From positions 806,001 through 870,000 of the forward strand of contig NZ_CP019062.1 in the NCBI RefSeq assembly GCF_002951615.1: DNA of 64,000 bases, in the 5' to 3' direction. The notes under the pieces were generated by a model, which saw only the letters and a list, made by a program, of their open reading frames with translations, did not search any database and was not told where the DNA came from. Of this stretch, positions 35,767-45,272 are shown in pieces. The translations under genes were made by a program, and so were the position numbers. How positions within the stretch are numbered: the stretch's first letter is position 1; each line of letters opens with the position of its first letter. The DNA comes from Rahnella sikkimica (lineage in GTDB: Bacteria > Pseudomonadota > Gammaproteobacteria > Enterobacterales > Enterobacteriaceae).

Positions 35767-36956
35767 TAAATTTCTCCCCGGGCAGTCAGGATGTCATGTA
35801 CGGTGAAAATATCTTTGTCGCCGCGGCCTGACAGATTCACCACCAGAATTTGTTCTTTCTCCGGTGTTTCCTTGATGAGTTTCAGTGCATAAGCCAGCGC
35901 GTGCGAAGATTCAAGCGCAGGAATAATCCCTTCATGGCGGGACAATTCTTTAAAGGCGTCCAGCGCCTCTTCATCGGTGATCGACACATATTCCGCACGG
36001 CCGATGCTGTTGAGGAACGCATGTTGCGGCCCGACGGACGGGAAATCCAGACCGGCAGAGATGGAATACGATTCTTCAATCTGGCCTTCTGAAGTCTGCA
36101 TCATCGGGGCTTTCATCCCGAAATAGATGCCGACGTGCCCGTGTTTGAGCGGTGCGCCGTGTTGCCCGGTTTCGATACCCAGACCACCCGGTTCAACACC
36201 AATCAGCTTCACGCTGGTGTCATCAATGAAATCAGCAAACATACCGATGGCGTTAGATCCGCCGCCGACGCAGGCGATTACGGCGTCCGGAAGACAGCCT
36301 TCGCGTTCCTGCATTTGCGCTTTGGTTTCTTCACCGATCATACGCTGGAATTCACGCACAATCGTCGGATACGGATGCGGGCCCGCCGCAGTTCCCAGCA
36401 TATAGTGGGCGGTTTCGTAGCTGCCAGACCAGTCGCGCAGCGCCTCGTTACAGGCATCTTTCAGCGTGGAGGAACCGCTGTGAACCGGTATCACTTCTGC
36501 GCCCATCAGACGCATACGGAACACGTTCGGCGACTGGCGCTCAATGTCTTTGGCACCCATATAAATGCGGCATTTCAGGCCGAGCAGGGCACAGGCCAGA
36601 GCCGATGCCACGCCGTGCTGACCGGCACCGGTTTCGGCGATAATCTCAGTTTTACCCATTCGTTTAGCCAGCAACGCCTGACCCAGCACCTGGTTCGTTT
36701 TGTGTGCGCCGCCGTGCAGCAGATCTTCACGCTTGAGATACAGCTTGGTTTTGGTGCCTGCGGTCAGGTTTTTACACAATGTCAGCGCCGTCGGGCGACC
36801 TGCATAGTTTTTCAGTAAATCGATAAATTCAGCCTGAAACTCCGGGTCGCGCTGCGCGCTGACAAAAGCTTCTTCCAGCTGCGCCAGTGCAGGCATCAGA
36901 ATTTGCGGGACGTACTGGCCGCCAAATTCGCCGAAGTAGGGATTAAGTAAAGTCAT
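35766..36956 (-). CDS. trpB: Tryptophan synthase beta chain
   Basis: A 396-residue PLP enzyme joining indole and serine to tryptophan. The Schiff-base lysine is K86 in GGAHKTNQ, the phosphate-binding loop is GGGSNAIG, and [12 protein letters not shown] and NLSGRGDKD are conserved. Length equals the E. coli enzyme within one residue. It is separated by 43 bases from trpCF upstream, slightly more than in E. coli. Confidence 0.98.
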   Translation of the reverse strand: MTLLNPYFGEFGGQYVPQILMPALAQLEEAFVSAQRDPEFQAEFIDLLKNYAGRPTALTLCKNLTAGTKTKLYLKREDLLHGGAHKTNQVLGQALLAKRMGKTEIIAETGAGQHGVASALACALLGLKCRIYMGAKDIERQSPNVFRMRLMGAEVIPVHSGSSTLKDACNEALRDWSGSYETAHYMLGTAAGPHPYPTIVREFQRMIGEETKAQMQEREGCLPDAVIACVGGGSNAIGMFADFIDDTSVKLIGVEPGGLGIETGQHGAPLKHGHVGIYFGMKAPMMQTSEGQIEESYSISAGLDFPSVGPQHAFLNSIGRAEYVSITDEEALDAFKELSRHEGIIPALESSHALAYALKLIKETPEKEQILVVNLSGRGDKDIFTVHDILTARGEI

Positions 36957-36999
36957 GTGATTCCATCCTGTCTGTCAATTTTTGCGTCATTGCGGGGAA

Positions 37000-38367
37000 T
37001 TAATAAGCCCGCAATGTCTGGAATACGGCGGTAATTTTATCCGCATCTTTAATGCCCGGTGCGCTCTCGACGCCTGAATTGAAATCCAGACCCGCGCAAC
37101 CGAGCTGCGCGGCCTCGACGCAGTTATCTGCGCTCAGGCCACCGGCCAGCAGAACATTGCTCAGGTCTTGCCCGGCGAGTTTGCTCCAGTCAAAACGATG
37201 ACCGGTTCCGCCTTTGCCGTTATCGAGAACGTAACGGTCAACGTGATTCAGATTGCGTTCTGGCATAGCGTCTTTCACGCTCAGCGCTTTCCAGATCTGC
37301 ACCGCAGAAGGCAGTTCGCTGCGCAGGGCGTCGATATACGCCTGATCTTCATCGCCATGAAGCTGCACGGCGGTAAGGTTCAGTGCCTGAGCGGTTTGCA
37401 CAACGTCAGCCCGTTGCGCACCACGGAACACGCCGACGTATTTCAGCGGTGCGCCGTTCTGCACTTCTTTCGCCAGCGGCTGCGTCACGAAGCGCGGTGA
37501 GGCGTCGACAAAAATAAGCCCGCCGTAAATCGCGCCAGCATCATGTGCGGCTTTGGCATCCTGCGCGCGGGTCAGGCCGCACACTTTATTCTCGCCGAGC
37601 AGCACGCGGCTGACGGCGGTATTCAGGTCGGGCTCTGACATCAGCGCGCTGCCAATCAGGAAACCGTTGGCAAAACGGCTGAGTTCGCGGATCTGACCGT
37701 AGGTATTAATGCCGGATTCGCTGATGACAGTGACACCGTGCGGCACACGGGGTGCCAGTTCACGCGTGCGGTTCAGGTCAATCGACAGATCGCGCAGGTC
37801 ACGGTTATTGATGCCGACGACTTTGGCTTTGAGATTGACCGCGCGGTCTAATTCTTCTTCATTACTGGCCTCGGTCAGCACACCCATATTCAGGCTGTGC
37901 GCGACAGCGGCGAGCTGAACGTATTGTTCATCGCTAAGTACCGACAGCATCAGCAAAATGGCATCGGCCTGATAAAAGCGTGCCAGATGAATCTGATACG
38001 GCTCGATAATAAAGTCTTTGCACAACACCGGCTGCGTGACGGTTTTGCTCACCAGTGGCAGAAAATCAAAGCTGCCCTGGAAGTATTTTTCATCCGTCAG
38101 AACGGAAATGGCCGATGCGTAGTTTTTGTAAACACCGGCGATTTCTACCGGATCAAAGTTCTCGCGGATTTTTCCTTTGGAAGGAGAGGCCTGTTTGCAC
38201 TCAAGAATAAAAGCCGTTCTTGCGCCCTGAAGCGCATCGTAGAAACTGCGCTGGCTCTGCGTTATGTCGTTCTGAAAGCTGGCCAGCGGTTGTTGTTCTT
38301 TGCGTGCCGCGACCCAAATTTCCTTGTCGCGAACAATCTTGTGGAGCACGGTTTCCTGCTGCATCAC
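37000..38367 (-). CDS. trpCF: Bifunctional indole-3-glycerol-phosphate synthase / phosphoribosylanthranilate isomerase
   Basis: A 455-residue fusion of two TIM barrels. TrpC (about 1-256): FILECKQASPSKG with the catalytic Lys, and VISESGI. TrpF (about 257-455): VCGLTRAQDAKAAHDAGA with the catalytic Cys, and the Asp in LDNGKGGTG. The domains catalyse steps four (IGP synthase) and three (PRA isomerase) of the pathway in reverse order along the chain. The same fusion exists in E. coli (TrpC, about 452). Follows trpD without a gap (stop at 38368 adjoins the start). Confidence 0.97.
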   Translation of the reverse strand: MMQQETVLHKIVRDKEIWVAARKEQQPLASFQNDITQSQRSFYDALQGARTAFILECKQASPSKGKIRENFDPVEIAGVYKNYASAISVLTDEKYFQGSFDFLPLVSKTVTQPVLCKDFIIEPYQIHLARFYQADAILLMLSVLSDEQYVQLAAVAHSLNMGVLTEASNEEELDRAVNLKAKVVGINNRDLRDLSIDLNRTRELAPRVPHGVTVISESGINTYGQIRELSRFANGFLIGSALMSEPDLNTAVSRVLLGENKVCGLTRAQDAKAAHDAGAIYGGLIFVDASPRFVTQPLAKEVQNGAPLKYVGVFRGAQRADVVQTAQALNLTAVQLHGDEDQAYIDALRSELPSAVQIWKALSVKDAMPERNLNHVDRYVLDNGKGGTGHRFDWSKLAGQDLSNVLLAGGLSADNCVEAAQLGCAGLDFNSGVESAPGIKDADKITAVFQTLRAY

Positions 38368-39381
38368 TTATCCTCTTGCTGCCAATGCAATCACGCGCTG
38401 GTAGGGTTCACCGCTGCGCATGACATCTAAAGCCTGTTGAGCGTTTTGCTTCAAATCTTCCTGACCGAAAAGGCGCAGTAACATCGCCACATTGACGGCT
38501 ACCGCGGCTTCATGGGCCGGATCACCTTTACCTTGTAATAAGCGTGCCAGAATGTCACGGTTTTCTTCCGGCTCGCCGCCCAGCAGGGATTCGATCGGAT
38601 AATTGTCCAGACCGAAGTCCTGCGGCGTCACTTCATACGTGGTGATTTCGCCGTTTTTCAGTTCAGCAACCTGTGTCGCCGAGTGAATCGCCACTTCATC
38701 CATTCCGCCGCCGTGAACCACCGCTGCACGTTCGTAACCGAGCGCGCGCAGGGTTTCTGCAATCGGCTTCACCAGTTCCGGGCTGTACACGCCAATCAGT
38801 GCCAGCGGCGGACGTGCCGGGTTAATCAGCGGGCCGAGCACGTTAAACAGCGTGCGGGTTTTCAGCGCTTTACGCACCGGCATCGCGTGGCGGAAACCGG
38901 TGTGGTATTGCGGCGCGAACAGGAAGCACACACTCAAATCGTCCAGTGCCGCGCGGGATTCTTCCGCTGGCATATCCAGACGAATGCCGAAAGCGGCCAG
39001 TAAATCCGAGGAACCTGAACGGCTGGACACGCTGCGGTTGCCGTGTTTCGCTACGCGTGCGCCACAGGCTGCCGCCACAAAGGCGCTGGCGGTGGAAATA
39101 TTGATGCTGTTGGTGCCGTCGCCACCGGTGCCGACGATATCCGCGAACGGATAATCAGGGCGCGGGAAAGGCTCGGCATGTGCCAGTAACGCTTTGGCGG
39201 CACCGGCGATTTCAGCGGGCTGCTCACCGCGCACTTTCATGCTGATCAGCGCCGCCGCTAACTGCGCAGGCTCCAGCTCACCGTTGACGATGGCGGTAAA
39301 TAACTGCTGGCTTTCTTCCTCTGTCATCGCCTGAGCCTGATACAGATTTTCAAGAATGCCGGGAATGGTTTGCGTTTTCAT
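38368..39381 (-). CDS. trpD: Anthranilate phosphoribosyltransferase
   Basis: A 337-residue stand-alone enzyme transferring phosphoribose from PRPP to anthranilate. PRPP-binding motif [14 protein letters not shown] and [13 protein letters not shown] are present, together with the metal-binding DE pair (GMDEV). In E. coli the same domain is the C-terminal half of the fused TrpGD; here it has its own start codon with a ribosome site (AAGGAG) and is separated from trpG by 11 bases. Confidence 0.97.
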   Translation of the reverse strand: MKTQTIPGILENLYQAQAMTEEESQQLFTAIVNGELEPAQLAAALISMKVRGEQPAEIAGAAKALLAHAEPFPRPDYPFADIVGTGGDGTNSINISTASAFVAAACGARVAKHGNRSVSSRSGSSDLLAAFGIRLDMPAEESRAALDDLSVCFLFAPQYHTGFRHAMPVRKALKTRTLFNVLGPLINPARPPLALIGVYSPELVKPIAETLRALGYERAAVVHGGGMDEVAIHSATQVAELKNGEITTYEVTPQDFGLDNYPIESLLGGEPEENRDILARLLQGKGDPAHEAAVAVNVAMLLRLFGQEDLKQNAQQALDVMRSGEPYQRVIALAARG

Positions 39382-39392
39382 GACAGTTCTCC

Positions 39393-39971
39393 TTATGCCA
39401 AAGCCCAGGCCAGTGTCTGCTCAAGCAGACGTGCGCCCTGTGAGGTCAAAATGGATTCCGGATGGAACTGGAAGCCGCAAACGCGATCTTCTTCGTGACG
39501 CACCGCCATCACCATGTCGCCGTAGCGGGCGTTAACGGTCAGCCCTGCCGGGATCTGACTGCCGACCAGTGAGTGATAACGCGCCACCGGCAGCGGATTA
39601 TTCATGCCTGCAAACATCGCTTCGTTGTCATGTGTAATAGAAGAGGCTTTACCGTGCAGGATTTCACCCGCCTGACCGACGAAACCGCCGTACGTTTCCA
39701 CAATCGCCTGATGTCCGAGACAGATACCGATAATCGGTAATTGACCGCGCAGACGTTTCAGCAGTTCCGGCATACAGCCTGCTTCAGACGGCGTGCCCGG
39801 CCCCGGCGAAAGTACCAGTATCGGTTTTTCCAGCTGGCTGAGTTTTTCGATAATCACGTCAGCCGGGATCTGATTACGGTAAATCACCACGTTGTGACCG
39901 CTGGAGCGCAGCTGATCGACCAGGTTATACGTGAAGGAATCCACGTTATCGATGAGTAAAATGTCGGCCAT
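39393..39971 (-). CDS. trpG: Anthranilate synthase glutamine amidotransferase component
   Basis: A 192-residue class I glutamine amidotransferase supplying ammonia to TrpE. Catalytic triad: C84 (GICLGHQ), H170 and E172 (FHPESI). I chose ATG 39971, which yields [17 protein letters not shown], the exact family start, and comes one base after the trpE stop. The upstream open frame is a shadow of trpE. The enzyme is unfused, as in Serratia and Yersinia and unlike E. coli. Confidence 0.97.
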   Translation of the reverse strand: MADILLIDNVDSFTYNLVDQLRSSGHNVVIYRNQIPADVIIEKLSQLEKPILVLSPGPGTPSEAGCMPELLKRLRGQLPIIGICLGHQAIVETYGGFVGQAGEILHGKASSITHDNEAMFAGMNNPLPVARYHSLVGSQIPAGLTVNARYGDMVMAVRHEEDRVCGFQFHPESILTSQGARLLEQTLAWALA

Positions 39972-39972
39972 C

Positions 39973-41535
39973 TTAAAATACCTCTTTCGCATTGTGGGCA
40001 GTGGCGATGGCGCGCAGCACGGCACGGGCTTTATTACGGGTTTCGTCAGCTTCGGCCTGCGGGACGGAATCGAGGACCACGCCGCCGCCCGCCTGAACGG
40101 TGGCAATGCCGTCTTCCACGTAGGCTGAGCGGATAACGATGCAGGTATCCAGATCACCGTGCGCGGTGAAGTAGCCGACAGCGCCGCCGTAACTGCCGCG
40201 ACGGGTTTGCTCAGACGCCGAAATCAATTGCATGGCGCGGACTTTAGGTGCGCCGGTCAGCGTGCCCATATTCATGACGGCCTGATAAGCGTGCAGCACG
40301 TCCAGATCGGCGCGCAGCGTGCCGACAACGCGGGACACCAGATGCATCACGAAGGAATAACGGTCGACTTTGGTCAGGTCAGCGACGTAACGGCTGCCCG
40401 GTTCGCAGATACGCGCCAGATCGTTACGGGCTAAATCAACCAGCATCAGATGTTCGGCCAGCTCTTTATGGTCGGTACGCATTTCCAGTTCGATACGGCT
40501 GTCGAGATCCAGATCCAGCGAACCGTCAGCACGACGGCCACGCGGGCGGGTACCGGCAATCGGGTAGATTTCAATCTGGCGGTTAGTTGCATCGTATTTA
40601 AGTGCGCTTTCCGGTGACGCGCCGAACAGCGTGAAATCGTTGTCCTGCATGTAGAACATGTACGGGCTTGGGTTGTTATTTTTCAGCGTTTCGTAGGCCG
40701 CCAGCGGCGCAGGGCATGGCAGGGAGAAACGGCGTGACGGCACAACCTGGAAAATTTCACCGGCGCGGATCGCCACTTTCATTTTCTCAACCACGGCACC
40801 AAACACTTCATCGGTCTGGTTCACGCTTAACTGCATCTCCGGCACGCTCTGGTGCGGGATGGCGTGTGGCGGCAATTGCAGCTGATGTTGCAGCTGTTCC
40901 AGACGTTCGTGCAGACGCTGTTTTTCCTCAGAAGACGGCGTGAAGAGGCTGGCCTGTAAACGGCAGGTGCGGTTCTGGTGGTCGAGTACCAGCAGTGTTT
41001 CTGCCAGATAGAAGCAGAAATCCGGGCAACGCTGGTCAGAGGCTAACTGCGGCAAATCTTCGAAACCGGCGACCAGGTCATAAGCAAACAGTCCGCCGAG
41101 GAACATCGCTTCGCGTTCTTCCGCCGGCGATTCCACCGAGGTCAGAATGCTGCGCAGGGCATCGAAAACGGAGCGGGAACGCAGACGCGCATCTTCATCC
41201 TGCATCTGGTCAATCGCCGGGAACGACAGTTCGCGACCATTCGGGCGCACGTCATTGCGGATTTCAGACGGCAACGCACTGTCAATCAGCGGCAGTAAAG
41301 ACGCACCGTTCGGGGTCAGTGCCTGAATGGAAACCCGGGAACCCAGCGCTGTGATGCGCAGGGCGCTGTCGACAATCAACAGGCTCTTCAGGTTTTCCTT
41401 GCTGGTCACTTCGGAAGATTCCAGCAGCAGGGTCGCCGGACGTGCGCCGCACAGCTGATGGAAGATGGCCGTTGGATCGCCGCGGTAACATCCCTGTGCG
41501 GTCAGCAATTCTAAACGTGGTTTTTGAATAGTCAT
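39973..41535 (-). CDS. trpE: Anthranilate synthase component I
   Basis: A 520-residue chorismate-utilising enzyme that makes anthranilate with ammonia from TrpG. The N-terminal part has the tryptophan feedback site (LLES at about 37-40), and the catalytic C-terminal domain has [19 protein letters not shown] and the [17 protein letters not shown] metal-binding block. It is the first structural gene after the attenuator and sits one base before trpG. Same length as E. coli TrpE. Confidence 0.98.
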   Translation of the reverse strand: MTIQKPRLELLTAQGCYRGDPTAIFHQLCGARPATLLLESSEVTSKENLKSLLIVDSALRITALGSRVSIQALTPNGASLLPLIDSALPSEIRNDVRPNGRELSFPAIDQMQDEDARLRSRSVFDALRSILTSVESPAEEREAMFLGGLFAYDLVAGFEDLPQLASDQRCPDFCFYLAETLLVLDHQNRTCRLQASLFTPSSEEKQRLHERLEQLQHQLQLPPHAIPHQSVPEMQLSVNQTDEVFGAVVEKMKVAIRAGEIFQVVPSRRFSLPCPAPLAAYETLKNNNPSPYMFYMQDNDFTLFGASPESALKYDATNRQIEIYPIAGTRPRGRRADGSLDLDLDSRIELEMRTDHKELAEHLMLVDLARNDLARICEPGSRYVADLTKVDRYSFVMHLVSRVVGTLRADLDVLHAYQAVMNMGTLTGAPKVRAMQLISASEQTRRGSYGGAVGYFTAHGDLDTCIVIRSAYVEDGIATVQAGGGVVLDSVPQAEADETRNKARAVLRAIATAHNAKEVF

Positions 41536-41577
41536 TTTGCTTCCTGAAATTTTCTGAATATTTTCAAACAGACGGCC

Positions 41578-41604
41578 ACAAAAAAGCCCGCGTTAAGCGG
41601 GCTT
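41578..41604 (-). terminator. trp attenuator terminator
   Basis: On the minus strand AAGCCCGC pairs with GCGGGCTT across TTAAC, followed by a T run. It lies between trpL and trpE, 38 bases past the leader stop codon, and is the 3:4 stem of transcription attenuation. Confidence 0.92.
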
Positions 41605-41641
41605 CGGAAATCTTGCAGCGTCTGATGACAGCTATGCGTGA

Positions 41642-41707
41642 TTACTCCGCCCGACAAGGGGAAGTACGCCACCAGCTGAGAACCGCCATCATGTGAGTTT
41701 TCATCAT
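41642..41707 (-). CDS. trpL: trp operon leader peptide
   Basis: A 21-codon reading frame, MMKTHMMAVLSWWRTSPCRAE, too short for ordinary gene calling. Tandem Trp codons at residues 12-13 (41669-41674) followed by RTS match the WWRTS core of enteric TrpL peptides. Ribosome stalling at these codons when charged tRNA-Trp is scarce would prevent the attenuator stem. The exact start is uncertain: Met1, Met2, Met6 and Met7 are all in frame and the Shine-Dalgarno is weak. Confidence 0.9.
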   Translation of the reverse strand: MMKTHMMAVLSWWRTSPCRAE

Positions 41708-41822
41708 CAGACACTCTTTTAAGTTTGGGAAAGTTCGCGTTTATAAGAACGGCTTGTTCTTAAAACCTAAACTTTCTGAATTCATTTGTCACGCCGTTCA
41801 TTACTGAATCATTCCGTGAACT

Positions 41823-41859
41823 TGCGTACTAGTAAACTAGTTCATGAAGGCAAAGTCAA
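41823..41859 (-). promoter_or_regulatory. trp promoter with overlapping TrpR operator
   Basis: Minus strand -35 TTGACT (41854-41859), 17-base spacer, -10 TTTACT (41831-41836). The -10 lies in the palindrome ACTAGTTTACTAGT (41828-41841), followed by ACGCAAG. This is almost base for base the E. coli trp operator, so TrpR binding would block RNA polymerase. The rest of the gap to rnm (41860-42010) must hold the opposite-facing rnm promoter, which I cannot pinpoint. Confidence 0.93.
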
Positions 41860-42010
41860 CCCTCAATTTGGCTGATTTCACACCTTTAGCGCAGTCAGAG
41901 GGTTATCGCACCGTAACTGTGCGTAAAATGCCGGTGAAATCATCCCTAACGTGCACAGCGCTAACGCGTTATGATAAGTGCTGCATTCAGAAACAGGTTA
42001 AATCCCCGAC

Positions 42011-42940
42011 GTGACGATAACTTCGCCAACAACAGCTTCACCCTCAGCAGACGATCAGACTTCCGGCACTGCATTCAAGATTTACGATCTTCACAGCCAC
42101 ACGACGGCATCGGACGGCTATTTAACACCCGAAGCACTGGTGGCCCGCGCCGTTGAAATGCGGGTTGGCGTTCTGGCGATCACCGATCACGACAGCACCG
42201 AAGGGCTGGCGCGTGCGGCGCAGGCGATTGCCAGCCTGCAACTGCCGCTGCAACTGGTGAACGGCGTTGAGATTTCGACGCTGTGGGAAAACCACGAGAT
42301 CCATATCGTCGGATTAGGGATTGACCCGGAACATCCGGCGATGGTGAGTTTGCTCAAAAGCCAGGCCGAACTGCGCCAGCAGCGCGCACAGGAAATGGGC
42401 AACAGGCTGGCGAAAGCGCGCATCGACGGTGCGTGGGAAGGGGCACTGCGTCTGGCGCAGGGCGGAGCCGTCACCCGCGCCCATTTTGCACGCTTTCTGG
42501 TCGAATTTGGCGCAGCGGATAACATCGCGCAGGTCTTCAAAAAGTACCTTGCCAAGGGCAAGACCGGCTACGTTCCGCCACAGTGGTGTACAATAGAACA
42601 ATCTATCGGGGCCATTCATCAGTCTGGCGGGCAGGCCGTCGTCGCGCATCCGGGGCGTTATGACCTGTCGACAAAATGGCTGAAACGCCTGCTGGCCTAT
42701 TTTGCTGAGCAGGGCGGTGATGCGATGGAAGTCGCGCAATGTCAGCAAGCGCCCAACGAACGCGCACAGCTTGCGGCCTATGCCCGTGATTATCATCTTC
42801 TGGCCTCGCAAGGTTCTGATTTCCATCAGCCCTGCTCGTGGATTGAGCTGGGGCGAAAACTTTGGCTTCCCGCAGGCGTGGAACCGGTATGGCAACACTG
42901 GCCGGTAGCCGCAGAAAAGCCTGAAATTGAACGGGTCTGA
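42011..42940 (+). CDS. rnm: RNase AM (PHP domain 5'-3' exoribonuclease, formerly YciV/TrpH)
   Basis: A 309-residue PHP-domain phosphoesterase. Metal ligands are visible in YDLHSHTTASDG (D26, H28, H30, D35), ITDHDS, the Glu of NGVEIST and VVAHPGRY, with SQGSDFHQP near the end. The E. coli protein (293 residues) trims 5' ends of rRNAs and digests short RNAs; it was earlier described as a 3',5'-nucleotide bisphosphate phosphatase. The start is GTG; the first 22 residues are not conserved, and a later start is possible. Divergent from trp, as in E. coli. Confidence 0.94.
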   Translation: MTITSPTTASPSADDQTSGTAFKIYDLHSHTTASDGYLTPEALVARAVEMRVGVLAITDHDSTEGLARAAQAIASLQLPLQLVNGVEISTLWENHEIHIVGLGIDPEHPAMVSLLKSQAELRQQRAQEMGNRLAKARIDGAWEGALRLAQGGAVTRAHFARFLVEFGAADNIAQVFKKYLAKGKTGYVPPQWCTIEQSIGAIHQSGGQAVVAHPGRYDLSTKWLKRLLAYFAEQGGDAMEVAQCQQAPNERAQLAAYARDYHLLASQGSDFHQPCSWIELGRKLWLPAGVEPVWQHWPVAAEKPEIERV

Positions 42941-43009
42941 TGCCTGCTTTGTGACGCATTTTTAAGATGACGTCACAAAGGGCAGACCTGAAAAGAATTG
43001 AGAGGAACA

Positions 43010-43630
43010 ATGAGTCAATATTTTTATATTCACCCTGAAAATCCGCAGCCGCGTCTGATCAGTCAGGCCGTTGAATTACTGCGTAAAGGGAATGTGATCG
43101 TGTATCCGACAGATTCGGGCTACGCGTTAGGTTGTCGTCTGGAAGAAAAAAACGCGATGGAACGCATTTGCCGTATCCGTCAGCTGGACGGTAACCACAA
43201 CTTCACGCTGGTCTGCCGCGATTTGTCCGAGCTGTCCACTTACGCTTACGTGGACAACTCCGCTTTCCGTCTGATCAAAAATAATACGCCGGGCAACTAC
43301 ACGTTCATTCTGAAAGCGACGAAAGAAGTACCGCGCCGTCTGATGAGCGAAAAGCGTAAGACGATCGGTTTACGCGTGCCGTCTAACCCGATTGCGATTG
43401 CACTGCTCGACGCGCTGGGTGAACCGCTGATGTCCACCACGCTGATGCTGCCGGGCAATGACTTTGCAGAATCTGACCCGGAAGACATCAAAGATCGTCT
43501 GGGTAAACTGGTCGATCTGGTGATTGACGGCGGTTCGCTGGGGCAGCAGCCGACCACGGTCATCGACCTGACCGAGTCATCGCCGGAAGTGGTTCGCGAA
43601 GGCGCTGGCGATCCGACGCCGTTCCGTTAA
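43010..43630 (+). CDS. yciO: YciO, Sua5/YciO/YrdC family protein
   Basis: A 206-residue protein with the YrdC-like fold: IVYPTDSGYALGCRLEEKNAMERICRIRQLDGNHNFTLVC is split by the active-site groove, and KRKTIGLRVPSNPIA follows. The related TsaC/Sua5 enzymes make threonylcarbamoyl-AMP for tRNA t6A. YciO cannot fully replace them in E. coli, so its precise job is open. ATG 43010 has AGAGGA upstream and gives the family start MSQYFYIHPENPQ; four more codons upstream are not used. Same length as E. coli YciO. Confidence 0.94.
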   Translation: MSQYFYIHPENPQPRLISQAVELLRKGNVIVYPTDSGYALGCRLEEKNAMERICRIRQLDGNHNFTLVCRDLSELSTYAYVDNSAFRLIKNNTPGNYTFILKATKEVPRRLMSEKRKTIGLRVPSNPIAIALLDALGEPLMSTTLMLPGNDFAESDPEDIKDRLGKLVDLVIDGGSLGQQPTTVIDLTESSPEVVREGAGDPTPFR

Positions 43631-43765
43631 TCCCTGTTTGAAAAATAATCAGCCCGCAAATCCCTTTGCAGGATACAAATTGGGGATAAATGTGTATAAT
43701 GGCGGGCCGACTTTTTTGTAAGTCGTTGTATTAAAGCGTAATAAACGAATTTTGGCGGGCAGACA

Positions 43766-43819
43766 ATGGGTCACATTGTGCTGCCGGCTCCCCCCGACGC
43801 CTGTGAAGGCGACAAATGA
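43766..43819 (+). CDS. Candidate 17-codon upstream ORF in the rluB leader
   Basis: ATG 43766 opens MGHIVLPAPPDACEGDK, ending in TGA at 43817-43819. The TGA lies inside the rluB Shine-Dalgarno TGAGG (43817-43821), seven bases before the rluB ATG. The peptide contains PPD, a tripeptide known to slow ribosomes without EF-P. GGCGG lies upstream as a weak ribosome site. Whether it is translated is unknown; I list it because its stop position would couple it to rluB. Confidence 0.4.
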   Translation: MGHIVLPAPPDACEGDK

Positions 43820-43828
43820 GGCTGCTCA

Positions 43829-45148
43829 ATGAGCGAGAAGTATAATTCCCAGAAGCACACCAGCGACAAATCCAAACCGGCACGTTCGTCTGGTGACAAG
43901 CCTAAAAGCGGCAGAAATTCCGGCGCAGCGAAAAGCCGTCCGGAACCGTCGCGGGCTGAAAAGCGTGGTGAAAAACCACGTACCGACAAGCCACGTACCG
44001 ATAAGCCACGTACTGACAAACCGCGTACTGATAAACCGCGTACCGATAAGCCGCGTGCAGACGCAGGTCGCAGCGATTCACGTTCTGATTCCCGCATTGA
44101 AAAACCCCGCATGGGTAAACCGGCACGTCCGGAAAATGCGCGCGATGATAAAAAGCGTCCGCTGAAACCACGTGGCACCAAGCCTAAAGCTGAAGCACTG
44201 TTTGATGAAAACGGTGACGAAGAAGAAGTGAAGTACCAGAAGCCGAAAAACGCGCTGGACAGCACCGAAGGGCAAACTGAAAAACTGCAAAAAGTTCTCG
44301 CGCGTGCGGGCCACGGTTCACGTCGTGAAGTTGAAGCGATGATCCAGGCTGGCCGCGTCAGCGTTGACGGTAAAATCGCGACGCTGGGCGACCGTGTTGA
44401 AGTGACCGGTGGGACGAAAATCCGTCTCGATGGCCACGTGCTGTCGGTGATGGAGTCTCAGGACACCGTCTGCCGCGTGCTGGCATACTACAAACCGGAA
44501 GGCGAACTGTGTACGCGCAGTGATCCGGAAGGGCGTCCGACCGTGTTTGACCGCTTGCCGAAAATGCGCGGTTCACGCTGGATTGCCGTGGGTCGTCTGG
44601 ACGTTAACACCTCGGGCCTGCTGTTATTTACCACCGACGGTGAACTGGCTAACCGCCTGATGCACCCGAGCCGTGAAGTGGAACGTGAGTATGCGGTACG
44701 CGTATTCGGTCAGGTTGATGATGAAAAAATCAAACAACTGAGCCGTGGCGTGCAGCTGGAAGACGGCCCTGCCGCTTTCCGCTCCATCAAATTCCAGGGC
44801 GGCGAAGGCCTGAACCAGTGGTACAACGTGACCCTGACAGAAGGGCGTAACCGTGAAGTTCGTCGTCTGTGGGAAGCCGTTGGCGTCCAGGTCAGCCGTC
44901 TGATCCGCGTGCGTTACGGTGATCTGAACCTGCCTAAAGGCCTGCCTCGCGGCGGCTATAAAGAGCTGGATCTGCCGGACATCAACTATCTGCGCACACT
45001 GGTCGATATGACAGAAGAAACCGTCAGCAAACTGCCGGTTGAGCGCGATCGTCGTCGTGTTAAAGCCAACCAGATCCGTCGCGCCGTTAAGCGCCACACG
45101 TCTGTGGCTCCGGCACGTCGCACCACCGGCCCGGCTAAACGGGGTTAA
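43829..45148 (+). CDS. rluB: 23S rRNA pseudouridine(2605) synthase RluB with long repeat-bearing N-terminal extension
   Basis: A 439-residue member of the RsuA family that converts U2605 of 23S rRNA to pseudouridine. The S4 RNA-binding domain starts at about residue 151 ([20 protein letters not shown]). The catalytic domain holds the nucleophile D258 in [12 protein letters not shown] and [11 protein letters not shown] further on. The C-terminal tail is basic. E. coli RluB has 291 residues and starts at the S4 domain; here 148 extra residues, rich in Lys, Arg, Asp, Pro and Ser, precede it and include five copies of PRTDK. ATG 43829 sits in GCTC-AAT-GAGC, a short hairpin, and the SD overlaps an upstream ORF stop. 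Confidence 0.93.
   Translation: MSEKYNSQKHTSDKSKPARSSGDKPKSGRNSGAAKSRPEPSRAEKRGEKPRTDKPRTDKPRTDKPRTDKPRTDKPRADAGRSDSRSDSRIEKPRMGKPARPENARDDKKRPLKPRGTKPKAEALFDENGDEEEVKYQKPKNALDSTEGQTEKLQKVLARAGHGSRREVEAMIQAGRVSVDGKIATLGDRVEVTGGTKIRLDGHVLSVMESQDTVCRVLAYYKPEGELCTRSDPEGRPTVFDRLPKMRGSRWIAVGRLDVNTSGLLLFTTDGELANRLMHPSREVEREYAVRVFGQVDDEKIKQLSRGVQLEDGPAAFRSIKFQGGEGLNQWYNVTLTEGRNREVRRLWEAVGVQVSRLIRVRYGDLNLPKGLPRGGYKELDLPDINYLRTLVDMTEETVSKLPVERDRRRVKANQIRRAVKRHTSVAPARRTTGPAKRG
43976..44050 (+). repeat. Five 15-bp tandem repeats in rluB encoding PRTDK
   Basis: Units begin at 43976, 43991, 44006, 44021 and 44036, with third-position differences (CCA/CCG, ACC/ACT, GAC/GAT, AAG/AAA). A decayed sixth unit (CCGCGTGCAGAC) follows. 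Because the unit is a multiple of three, copy-number change keeps the frame. Encodes residues 50-74. Confidence 0.95.
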
Positions 45149-45184
45149 TCGCTGACAAGCGAACCGCTAACCGTTATGCTCATA

Positions 45185-45216
45185 AACCGCAGCCCTCACC
45201 GGCTGCGGTTTTTTTT
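45185..45216 (+). terminator. Terminator of rluB
   Basis: AACCGCAGCC-CTCACC-GGCTGCGGTT, a perfect 10-bp stem followed by six further T. It isolates rluB from the cobalamin genes. Confidence 0.93.
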
Positions 45217-45272
45217 GCTCAGAAAATCAGGGCAAAAGGTGATTATTCATTTGTATCCACAGGGAGCCGATT

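Noticed and set aside
41532..41714. 60-codon frame across the trp leader
   Set aside because: It is in a different frame from trpL, crosses the attenuator hairpin, and has no Trp codons; the real leader peptide is at 41642-41707.
43771..44265. 164-codon frame antisense to the rluB extension with RGLSV repeats
   Set aside because: The repeats are only the reverse reading of the rluB tandem array. No ribosome site; the frame overlaps the rluB leader.
45149..45272. Cobalamin riboswitch upstream of cobU
   Set aside because: After the rluB terminator only 56 bases remain, and no B12-box-like sequence was seen.
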